Shown here one piece after another: positions 7,083 through 12,932 of a stretch of 16,070 nt of DNA. Within the stretch, counting starts at the first letter, position 1; each line of letters starts with the position of its first letter. A model generated the notes under the pieces. That model was not told the origin of the DNA. It ran no database searches and was given only the letters and a program-made list of their open reading frames with translations. Source of the DNA: Candidatus Parcubacteria bacterium (lineage in GTDB: Bacteria > Patescibacteriota > Patescibacteriia > JAACEG01). The stretch is taken from NCBI GenBank assembly GCA_023135505.1, contig JAGLTA010000024.1, positions 1 to 16,070 of the forward strand, read 5' to 3'. A program made the translations under genes and the position numbers.

Positions 7083-7111
7083 TTGACATAATATCATTCT
7101 TGTTGTATTTT
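7083..7111 (+). promoter_or_regulatory. Probable promoter of the initiator tRNA gene
   Basis: TTGACA (7083-7088), 17-base spacer, TATTTT (7106-7111). The -35 is perfect and the -10 weak. Transcription would start near 7118, leaving about 27 bases to be trimmed from the tRNA 5' end. TGTCAAT (7068-7074) and ATTGACA (7082-7088) form a 7-bp inverted repeat spaced by 7 bases: the two divergent -35 boxes. Confidence 0.5.
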
Positions 7112-7144
7112 TAAATTGAGGCAGTTGAAAATTATTTTATATAT

Positions 7145-7216
7145 CGCGGGGTAGAGCAGTGGCAGCTCGTTGGGCCCATAACCCAAAGGCCGCAGGTTCG
7201 AATCCTGCCCCCGCAA
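7145..7216 (+). tRNA. Initiator tRNA-Met (CAU anticodon)
   Basis: A full cloverleaf can be folded: acceptor CGCGGGG/CCCCGCA, D stem GAGC/GCTC with 7-base loop AGTGGCA, anticodon stem TTGGG/CCCAA with loop CCCATAA (anticodon CAT), variable loop AGGCC, T stem GCAGG/CCTGC with loop TTCGAAT, discriminator A. Three bacterial initiator hallmarks are present: the C1-A72 mismatch, three consecutive G-C pairs next to the anticodon loop, and an A11-U24 pair. The 3' CCA is not encoded (the genome reads ACAGA). Odd points are C at position 33 instead of the nearly universal U, and a D loop two bases shorter than that of E. coli tRNA-fMet. Confidence 0.96.
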
Positions 7217-7223
7217 CAGATCT

Positions 7224-7258
7224 AAAAAAACCAGGTTTTATAAAATTCTGGTTTTTTT
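7224..7258 (+). terminator. Intrinsic terminator after the initiator tRNA
   Basis: AAAAAAACCAG (7224-7234) pairs with CTGGTTTTTTT (7248-7258) around a 13-base loop. The T-run forms the downstream arm and is followed by more T-rich sequence. It starts 7 bases after the tRNA end. Confidence 0.8.
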
Positions 7259-7271
7259 ATTTTTAAAAATA

Positions 7272-7280
7272 TGCTATAAT
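7272..7280 (+). promoter_or_regulatory. Extended -10 promoter for the M23 peptidase gene
   Basis: TGCTATAAT is a perfect extended -10 element. The 17-base-distant -35 position falls in the terminator T-run and is not a recognisable hexamer. Transcription would start near 7287-7288, so the ATG at 7282 cannot be used from this promoter. The ATG at 7288 would be leaderless and the ATG at 7297 would have about 9 leader bases. Confidence 0.5.
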
Positions 7281-7296
7281 TATGGATATGTTAATA

Positions 7297-8538
7297 ATGC
7301 GAAAAATTAAAATTGCGTCTATTTTTGCAATATTGATCACTGTTTTAGCGATGGCTTTTTATAGCGGATGCGGCGTTTTCGCTTACCAAAAAGATGATAT
7401 TAGTAAAGAGATAAAAAATGTTGAAAAAAGCATTACGGAACAGCAAAAAAAAATAAGCGAGTTAAAAGAAAAAGCGAATGAATATCAAAAAATCATTCAA
7501 GAAAAACAATTAGAAATAGCAAGTTTAGAAGAACAGTTGCTTGTATTTAAAAATAGAATCGCAAAAAAAGAACTGGATATAAAAATTGTTAATGAAGAAA
7601 TTGCGGAAGCAAAAAATAAAATAAAGGGAAAAAATTTAGAAATAGCGCAAAAAGAAGAAGAGATAAAAGAGCAAAAAGAAAAAATTATTGAATTTATAAG
7701 ATTAATATATAAAAATGACAAAAAAAGCTATTTGGAAATCTTGATACTTAATGATTCGTTCTCTGAATTTTTTAATTATTTAACTTTTACTGAAAATATA
7801 GAGCGTGGATTGAAAAATGCGCTGGACGGAATTTTAATTCTAAAAGAAAAACTGGAAAATAGCAAGGATTTATTAGAAAAAGAAAAACTGAATTTGGAAA
7901 AATTAGAAACAAAATTATTGCTGGAAAAAGAAAAATTGAACGAAGAAAAAAGATTAAAAGAGATGATTTTAACTGAAACAAATTACAGTGAAAGGCTGTT
8001 TCAAAAATTATTAGCAAGAGCCAAGGCGGAGCAAATAGCCGCCGACAATGAAATACTAAATTTTGAAAAAGAAAAAAGAGCGCTGTTTGAAAAACAAAAA
8101 GAAAGTAAAATATTGGATAACAGCTCCGAACTATCATGGCCTGTAAGTCCGTCGCGCGGAATCTCCGCTTATTTTCATGATCCTACTTATCCGTTCAGGC
8201 ATCTTTTTGAGCATCCGGGAATAGATGTTATAGTTAGCCAAGGGACGCCTATTAAAGCTCCAGCCAGCGGTTATGTTGCCAGAGTTAAAGACGCTGGGTT
8301 TGGATATAGTTATATTATGCTAATTCACAGCGACGGGCTTTCAACTGTATATGGGCATGTGAACAAAATTTTAGTTAAAGAGGATGAATTTGTGGCTCGC
8401 GGACAGATTATTGGAAAAGTTGGAGGAAAACCGGGCACTTTGGGAGCCGGCAGATTAACTACCGGGGCGCACCTTCATTTTGAGACAAGGCTGGACGGAA
8501 TTCCTGTTAATCCTTTAAATTATTTAACTTTACGATAA
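7297..8538 (+). CDS. Coiled-coil M23 family metallopeptidase (EnvC/NlpD-like)
   Basis: This is a secreted or membrane-tethered cell-wall protein. From ATG 7282 the ORF has 418 codons; I prefer ATG 7297 because the next residues (MRKIKIASIFAILITVLAMA) make a standard signal segment and the promoter -10 ends at 7280. A Cys follows the hydrophobic run (FYSGC), but the lipobox is poor. Residues about 36-280 (numbered from 7282) are a long Glu/Lys-rich coiled coil with a PcsB/EnvC-like break near 145-180. The C-terminal M23 domain (about 285-415) has the zinc and catalytic residues: H311 and D315 (EHPGIDV), H359 (VYGHV), and H397 and H399 (GAHLHFE). All are present, so it should be an active peptidoglycan endopeptidase rather than a degenerate activator. 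A role in cell separation is likely. Confidence 0.93.
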   Translation: MRKIKIASIFAILITVLAMAFYSGCGVFAYQKDDISKEIKNVEKSITEQQKKISELKEKANEYQKIIQEKQLEIASLEEQLLVFKNRIAKKELDIKIVNEEIAEAKNKIKGKNLEIAQKEEEIKEQKEKIIEFIRLIYKNDKKSYLEILILNDSFSEFFNYLTFTENIERGLKNALDGILILKEKLENSKDLLEKEKLNLEKLETKLLLEKEKLNEEKRLKEMILTETNYSERLFQKLLARAKAEQIAADNEILNFEKEKRALFEKQKESKILDNSSELSWPVSPSRGISAYFHDPTYPFRHLFEHPGIDVIVSQGTPIKAPASGYVARVKDAGFGYSYIMLIHSDGLSTVYGHVNKILVKEDEFVARGQIIGKVGGKPGTLGAGRLTTGAHLHFETRLDGIPVNPLNYLTLR

Positions 8539-8546
8539 AACTTGCT

Positions 8547-8575
8547 TTGTATTAATTTTGCTGCAAGCATATAAT
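8547..8575 (+). promoter_or_regulatory. Possible promoter for the downstream membrane-protein gene
   Basis: TTGTAT (8547-8552), 17-base spacer, TATAAT (8570-8575). The -10 is perfect and the -35 partial. It ends three bases before ATG 8579, so a transcript from it would be leaderless or start just inside the gene. Alternatively the gene is read through from the M23 gene 40 bases upstream. Confidence 0.35.
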
Positions 8576-8578
8576 AAA

Positions 8579-9034
8579 ATGCCTGAATTTAAAAAATTTT
8601 TTACAGAATTATTCGCGCAAATATCTGAGATTATAATTGTTCTAACTTTCATAGGAATCGGTTTTTTTTATCTTTTCTTTCCGGAAAAATTTATGGCGAT
8701 TATAAAAATGCTGGGGCTATTAGCGCCTATTGGAGCGATTATCGCAATCTACGCTTTAATTATCACAAGAAAAATTAAAAAAATAAAATCTGACGCGGAA
8801 GAAGGCGATATGAATTATAACGATGATTCTATTGAAATCTACATAACGAAAATGGATGAGATTAAAAATGACTTAGCAGCGCTTTTTGCAGCCATATTGA
8901 TTATAGCGCTAGCAAAATTTATGAATGGATACTTTGATTATTCTGATATATGCCAAGCGTTTATTGTTATAATTGCTGTCTATATTACTAAAAAAATATA
9001 CTTAAAAGAAAACTTTTCTTTTTGGAAAAAATAG
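8579..9034 (+). CDS. Hypothetical four-helix membrane protein
   Basis: I do not recognise a family. From ATG 8579 the product has 151 residues; a TTG seven codons earlier (8558) is possible but adds residues overlapping the promoter-like TATAAT, so I prefer the ATG. Predicted membrane segments are at about 16-34, 44-63, 98-115 and 125-141. A charged cytoplasmic-type linker separates the pairs (about 64-97, with RKIKKIKSDAEEGD and KMDEIKND). There is no signal peptide and no recognisable enzyme motif. The 3' end stops 5 bases before the convergent tsaD. The ORF's length and regular hydrophobic pattern make it credible; its function is unknown. Confidence 0.7.
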   Translation: MPEFKKFFTELFAQISEIIIVLTFIGIGFFYLFFPEKFMAIIKMLGLLAPIGAIIAIYALIITRKIKKIKSDAEEGDMNYNDDSIEIYITKMDEIKNDLAALFAAILIIALAKFMNGYFDYSDICQAFIVIIAVYITKKIYLKENFSFWKK

Positions 9035-9039
9035 ATTGG

Positions 9040-10101
9040 TTATATGCTAAAATTCGCATCTGCTTTTAAGGCTCGCCAATCGCTTAATTCTCCGTTTAGA
9101 TAACGATAATATCCCGCGATGGCAATCATAACCGCATTATCACCGCAATACTCCAAATCAGGAACGGTAAAATTAGCAGGCAGTTCTTTTTCTATTTTCT
9201 GTTTTAACTGCTCTCTTAATTCTTTGTTTGCCGCAACTCCTCCGGTTAAAAAAACATATTTCGCTTTGTATGCTTCAGCAGCTTTAACTGTCTTTTTTAC
9301 TAAAACATCTATTGCGGCTTGCTGGAATTCAGCAGCGTATTCAGGAATTCTTCTTTTCCAATTTCTATCTTTTTTTAATTTATATAACAACGCTGTTTTT
9401 AGCCCTGAAAACGAAAAATTAAAATTATTTCTATTTATCATCGGACGCGGCAATTTTATTGACTGCGTTATTTTTTTTCGAGATCTTTTGGCATAAACTG
9501 AAATAGCAGGACCGCCAGGATATCCTAATCCCAATAATCTTGCAGCTTTATCAAATGCCTCGCCAGCGGCATCGTCAAGCGTCTGTCCTATTATTTTATA
9601 ATTCAGATGGTTTTTCATTAAAACTAACATAGTATGACCGCCAGATACTGTTAAAATTATAATTGGAAATCCGCATCCTGCTTGACGATCGCCAGTTACT
9701 GGAAAAAGGCGCGAATTTTTTATAAAATTAACATATATGTGCCCTTCTATATGATTCACGCCTATTAATGGGATATTCCGCGCGTACGACAATGTTTTAG
9801 CAAAATTAACTCCTACAAGCAGCGCTGGAATAAGCCCTGGTCCGCGAGTAACAGCGATTAAATCAATATTGCTTAAACTGCTTTTTGATCTTTTTAAAGC
9901 TTTCTCTAGGCAGATATTTATATTTTCAAGATGTATGCTTGCGGCTAAATTAGGAACTACTCCGCCGAATTTTGAATGTTCTTTTATCTGTGATGATACA
10001 ATATTCGCTAAAACATTAAAACAAGGCTTTGCCTTGTTTTTTGCTTCAACAACCGCAACAGCGGTTTCATCACAACTTGTCTCTATTGAAAGAATTCGCA
10101 T
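9040..10101 (-). CDS. tsaD: tRNA threonylcarbamoyladenosine transferase TsaD
   Basis: TsaD transfers the threonylcarbamoyl group to A37 of ANN-decoding tRNAs, with TsaB and TsaE as partners. The 353 residues show the ASKHA-fold signature: LSIETSCDETAVAVVE at the N-terminus, the metal-binding HIEGH (H117, H121), VSGGHTMLVL, the nucleotide-binding DDAAGEAFDKAARLLGLGYP, and GGVAANKELREQL plus GDNAVMIA near the C-terminus (metal-binding Asp). Length is normal for the family. The ATG overlaps the end of dgkA by 19 bases, indicating translational coupling in a ybeY-dgkA-tsaD run. No terminator is visible after it: only 5 bases separate it from the convergent gene. Assignment is firm. Confidence 0.97.
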   Translation of the reverse strand: MRILSIETSCDETAVAVVEAKNKAKPCFNVLANIVSSQIKEHSKFGGVVPNLAASIHLENINICLEKALKRSKSSLSNIDLIAVTRGPGLIPALLVGVNFAKTLSYARNIPLIGVNHIEGHIYVNFIKNSRLFPVTGDRQAGCGFPIIILTVSGGHTMLVLMKNHLNYKIIGQTLDDAAGEAFDKAARLLGLGYPGGPAISVYAKRSRKKITQSIKLPRPMINRNNFNFSFSGLKTALLYKLKKDRNWKRRIPEYAAEFQQAAIDVLVKKTVKAAEAYKAKYVFLTGGVAANKELREQLKQKIEKELPANFTVPDLEYCGDNAVMIAIAGYYRYLNGELSDWRALKADANFSI

Positions 10102-10457
10102 ATATAAGGATAAAAAATAATAATTCCAGACAAAACGCTAAAAATCGCCGCCAATAAAACAATTGATGAAGAAATATTTTTTATCTCTTTGGAATATTCG
10201 TGTATTCTAGGCTTTAAGATATCAATTAATCTTTCAAAAACAGTATTTACTAATTCTAAAATTAAAACCGAGCAGATTAAAATCAAAAGAAATAAAAAAT
10301 CTTCCCTGCTCATCTGCAAAAAAATAGCTGAAATCAAAACCAAAATAGCGGCAATTAGATGGAAACGAAAATTCTGCTCTTTTTTCCAAACGCTTCTTAG
10401 TCCGCGAAAAGCGTAAATAAAACTTTTTCCAGCCCTTCTAAAATTAAAAAAATTCAT
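10083..10457 (-). CDS. dgkA: Diacylglycerol / undecaprenol kinase (DgkA family)
   Basis: This small integral membrane kinase phosphorylates diacylglycerol or, in Gram-positive-type lineages, undecaprenol, feeding lipid carrier back into cell-wall synthesis. The 124 residues give an amphipathic N-terminal helix (FRRAGKSFIYAFRGLRSVWK) followed by three membrane helices. Conserved residues visible are E27 (KKEQNF), and E68, N71, E75 and D79 in LELVNTVFERLID. The usual Lys-Asp pair (KD, followed by small residues) before the last helix reads K90-E91 here, with the less typical NISSSIVLLA after it. The start ATG overlaps the ybeY stop by 4 bases, and the 3' end overlaps tsaD by 19. Family is clear; substrate is not determined by sequence. 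Confidence 0.92.
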   Translation of the reverse strand: MNFFNFRRAGKSFIYAFRGLRSVWKKEQNFRFHLIAAILVLISAIFLQMSREDFLFLLILICSVLILELVNTVFERLIDILKPRIHEYSKEIKNISSSIVLLAAIFSVLSGIIIFYPYICEFFQ

Positions 10458-10864
10458 TTTATTTTTGATAAAATTATACCTTCCAATTTTTTCATTTCTG
10501 CTTCTTCTCTGTCGTTTTTATGGTCATATCCTATTAAATGAAGGATTGAATGCGCCAATAACAGCGCAATCTCCTGTTCTAATTTATGGTTTTTCGCTTT
10601 TGCCTGTTTCAACGCCTCGCTATAACAGATAACAATTTCTCCGTCCAAAGGTTTTTTGCAATAACAAAAACTTAAAACATCTGTTATGCTGTTTTTAACG
10701 CGATACTTTTTATTTAATTTCTTTATATCCGCCCCGCTGACTATCGCTACCGAAATATTGGCATTCTTGATTCTTAAATATTTTAAAATTTGCAAAACTA
10801 TGTTTTTAACAAAAACTTTTTTTATTTTTCCAGCCGCAATTTTATTAACATCGCAATAAATCAT
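10454..10864 (-). CDS. ybeY: rRNA maturation factor / endoribonuclease YbeY
   Basis: YbeY is a zinc-dependent endoribonuclease involved in 16S rRNA 3'-end maturation and ribosome quality control. The 136-residue protein ends with the diagnostic zinc motif HSILHLIGYDH (H105, H109, H115). The upstream ITDVLSFCY matches the family's TDVLSFP strand with Cys in place of Pro, and DGEIVIC corresponds to the usual GDI(V/I)I(C/S) stretch. Length is at the short end but complete. It starts 6 bases after the stop of the DxDxDG-repeat gene and overlaps dgkA by 4 bases, so it sits in the middle of a minus-strand operon. Confidence 0.95.
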   Translation of the reverse strand: MIYCDVNKIAAGKIKKVFVKNIVLQILKYLRIKNANISVAIVSGADIKKLNKKYRVKNSITDVLSFCYCKKPLDGEIVICYSEALKQAKAKNHKLEQEIALLLAHSILHLIGYDHKNDREEAEMKKLEGIILSKIK

Positions 10865-10870
10865 ACATAC

Positions 10871-11869
10871 CTATCTTTTAATATCAAAACTTCTTGTTAT
10901 CATCTGGAATGTAGCAGGAAAACTCATCTGCGTCCTGCTGCCGACTATATATGAAATAGAATAAATAAAAGATCTGTTTCCTGAAATTAAAGTGAGATAA
11001 AAATTCATTCCGTCTAAACTTCTAACCCCGCGGAAACTATTGGCCCAAATTTTTTCTATCTTATGCTTATTCTCTATGGAAATCTGATCTAAATACCAAT
11101 TTTCCGCCGTATATCCATATGGATTATCTATAAGCATAATTTCAATGAATTCTCCTTCGGGCGAAATAACGGATATTTTTCTATTGTTATCAGTAGAAAT
11201 AATATTCCATGCTGACGGATAAAGAAAAGTATAATTATATTTTGGATTCAAATACGGCTTTACTAAGCTTGAATCAACTATTTTAGTTAAATTGCCTATA
11301 AGTGGATTATATAAATTCGCTACTTCTTGCCCGTCCATATAAGTATCTCCGTCTGAATCCTGATTCCGCATATCTGTTTTATAAATAAACTCCTCTATAT
11401 CGGGCATTGTATCTTTGTCGCTATCCAAAGCTATTGGAACGCGCTCTGTATTGCTATTAATATTTTGATTAATATTCGCATTAGTATTTTCGTTTGCGTT
11501 GGTATTCTTGTTTGTGTTATCGTTTGTATTATAATTCCTGTTCAAGCCAGTATTGCTATTGATATTATTATCTGAGTTAATATTATTATCCGCATTATTA
11601 ACATTATTATCTGTTTCATTATTAATATTCTTATTTAAAAAAGGAATTCCGCCTGGAAAAATACGGTCTTTTAAAAAATATATGGAAAATGACGCTACTA
11701 TTAATAAAATTACTAAAAAAATAGAGGCGTTTAAAAATTTGCCTGATTTTTGCTCAGGCGAACTTGTTCCCCTAAACTTATCAGGCATAGTATGAATTAC
11801 AACCTTTTCTTCTGTTGTTTTGGAAACTTCTTTTTGCTCCTCTTTTTTTTGTTTTTTAGATCCAAACAT
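10871..11869 (-). CDS. Membrane-anchored protein with Asn-rich linker and DxDxDG repeats
   Basis: I recognise the architecture but not a named family. The 332 residues comprise a Lys/Glu-rich cytoplasmic head (1-45), one membrane helix (about 47-66), an Asn-rich low-complexity linker (about 79-141), and two calcium-binding thrombospondin-type-3-like motifs (SDKDTMPDIEE near 150-160 and D171-SDGDTYMDGQE). A C-terminal globular domain of about 130 residues starts near LNPKYNYTFLYPSAWNI, which resembles PsbP-like or 'YPxxW' extracytoplasmic domains. It would sit on the outer face of the membrane on a flexible tether. It lies 24 bases after a second DxDxDG-repeat gene and 6 bases before ybeY. Function is unknown; a cell-surface or envelope role is inferred. 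Confidence 0.85.
   Translation of the reverse strand: MFGSKKQKKEEQKEVSKTTEEKVVIHTMPDKFRGTSSPEQKSGKFLNASIFLVILLIVASFSIYFLKDRIFPGGIPFLNKNINNETDNNVNNADNNINSDNNINSNTGLNRNYNTNDNTNKNTNANENTNANINQNINSNTERVPIALDSDKDTMPDIEEFIYKTDMRNQDSDGDTYMDGQEVANLYNPLIGNLTKIVDSSLVKPYLNPKYNYTFLYPSAWNIISTDNNRKISVISPEGEFIEIMLIDNPYGYTAENWYLDQISIENKHKIEKIWANSFRGVRSLDGMNFYLTLISGNRSFIYSISYIVGSRTQMSFPATFQMITRSFDIKR
11447..11635 (-). repeat. Degenerate Asn-codon repeat tract
   Basis: This stretch encodes about 63 residues dominated by Asn, in loose units such as NNIN, NTN and NANENTN. On the plus strand it appears as repeated ATTATTATC and ATTATTAATATT words. It probably arose by slippage and serves as a flexible spacer between the membrane helix and the outer domains. 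Confidence 0.75.
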
Positions 11870-11893
11870 AAAAATATAATAATTAATTTATTT

Positions 11894-12511
11894 CTAATTC
11901 CAATTCTCTCCTAATGGATTATAACCGCCTTTAACCTCTTGTCCGTCGCCATAGCCGTCCTCGTCTGTGTCTGGATTTAAAGGATCAGTGCGATAAGTAT
12001 CAATCTCTTCTTTATCAAGCAAGCCATCTTCGTCGCTATCGGCAAAATTCGGATTAGTGCCGAGAATCTTTTCTTCCTCGTCTGTTAATCCGTCAAAATC
12101 TGAATCAATCGGCTTGTCTGCGCCGTTTTCCGCAGGTTGATTTCTATTTATAATATTTACAATCTCCGCGCCGCCATTATCTTTATCGTTTTGCGGCTTA
12201 TAAAAAAAATAATAATATGCCGCGGATATAATTGCTAAAATAAATATAACAATCATTAAAATCGTTATTTTTTTAATGACACTTCTTTTTTTATCTTGAT
12301 GCTGTTTATTTATATTGTTTTCTAATTCTTGCGCCTCTAACTGCTTGTCTTGAGAGTTTAAATCTTTCTTTTCTCCATTCCTTCGCATACCGGGAAATCT
12401 TGCGCTTGCCGCATTCTTTTCGCCAGGATCAATATCAGCAAAAATATCTTCTACTTCTTCAGTTTTTTTATCAGATTGTTGTTCGTTTAAATTGTTTTGT
12501 TTATTAAACAT
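11894..12511 (-). CDS. Membrane-anchored protein with three DxDxDG (TSP3-like) repeats
   Basis: The 205-residue protein has a hydrophilic cytoplasmic part (1-76) rich in Glu, Lys and Asn, one membrane helix (about 81-104, ITILMIVIFILAIISAAYYY), a short linker, and a C-terminal string of three calcium-binding thrombospondin-type-3-like motifs: D136-SDFDGLTDEEE, D158-SDEDGLLDKEE and D181-TDEDGYGDGQE. These acidic loops usually bind Ca2+ and stiffen in its presence. It is likely the first gene of the minus-strand run through tsaD. I did not find a convincing promoter or Shine-Dalgarno upstream of its ATG. The last motif and QEV..GYNPL resemble QEVANLYNPL of the next gene, so the two are related by duplication of this end. 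Function is unknown. Confidence 0.85.
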   Translation of the reverse strand: MFNKQNNLNEQQSDKKTEEVEDIFADIDPGEKNAASARFPGMRRNGEKKDLNSQDKQLEAQELENNINKQHQDKKRSVIKKITILMIVIFILAIISAAYYYFFYKPQNDKDNGGAEIVNIINRNQPAENGADKPIDSDFDGLTDEEEKILGTNPNFADSDEDGLLDKEEIDTYRTDPLNPDTDEDGYGDGQEVKGGYNPLGENWN

Positions 12512-12734
12512 AAAATTATTTTATTATTAGCAATTTTTTAATAACCAAAAACTATTTAACAATTACAAAATATCTTTTAACTAAATTCTAACAATCATTT
12601 TTAAAAATCAAATTGGCTGGTTTGAATTTTTTTTAATCTAATAAAAATTTATAAACGGAAATAATGTTTATTTTTTGTCTTTTATTTTCTCTTTACTTTT
12701 TTGATTATAGGCAATAATCAAAAAATATTATATT
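12512..12734. other. A/T-rich intergenic stretch
   Basis: This stretch is very A/T-rich, between the DxDxDG-repeat gene and the remnant coding sequence. Apart from one palindrome (12697-12725) I see no gene, RNA or convincing promoter. Several TATAAT-like words occur but without matching -35 boxes. Confidence 0.6.
12697..12725. repeat. 12-bp perfect inverted repeat
   Basis: TTTTTTGATTAT (12697-12708) and ATAATCAAAAAA (12714-12725) are perfect reverse complements around the loop AGGCA. The T-run is in the upstream arm and the A-run downstream on either strand, the reverse of an intrinsic terminator, so its role is unclear. Confidence 0.65.
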
Positions 12735-12932
12735 TTAATCCATTACTTGCTTTAATTGCCGCGCTAACTTTTCCATTTTTATAATCTTACTTTCAGGCAA
12801 TTCTTTTATTTCTTCTTTCTATATATCTGCTATTACTTTCTGTTTTAACTCTTTGTTGTCTGTCACCGTGCAGCTTGCCGTTATCGGGTTGTTTGTGTTC
12901 ACTGTTGTCTGGTTGATGTTGAAAGAAGTTAC
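12735..12932 (-). pseudogene. Remnant of an Ig-like repeat fused to an unrelated coding fragment
   Basis: Directly after the TAA of the large gene the same frame continues as VTSFNINQTTVNTNN... through VTDNKELKQ (12932-12840). It matches 22 of 31 residues of the gene's own internal Ig-like segment VTLFTINPTTANTNQ...VTDNKELKQ, without gaps. The TAA stands where the other copy has GAA. After KQ the similarity ends abruptly. The frame reads KVIADI, a TAG (12821-12819), then a helical, charged stretch KEEIKELPESK...MEKLARQLKQVMD ending at TAA (12737-12735), which looks like the C-terminus of another protein. This is best read as the decayed, recombined tail of the large gene. Confidence 0.65.

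Noticed and set aside
11447..11635. Repeated ATTATTATC words as a CRISPR or tandem-repeat locus
   Set aside because: The repeats are in frame, degenerate and encode an Asn-rich linker inside an intact gene; there are no spacers.
12697..12725. Strong palindrome read as an intrinsic terminator
   Set aside because: On both strands the T-run precedes and the A-run follows the loop, the wrong order for termination. It is kept only as an inverted repeat.
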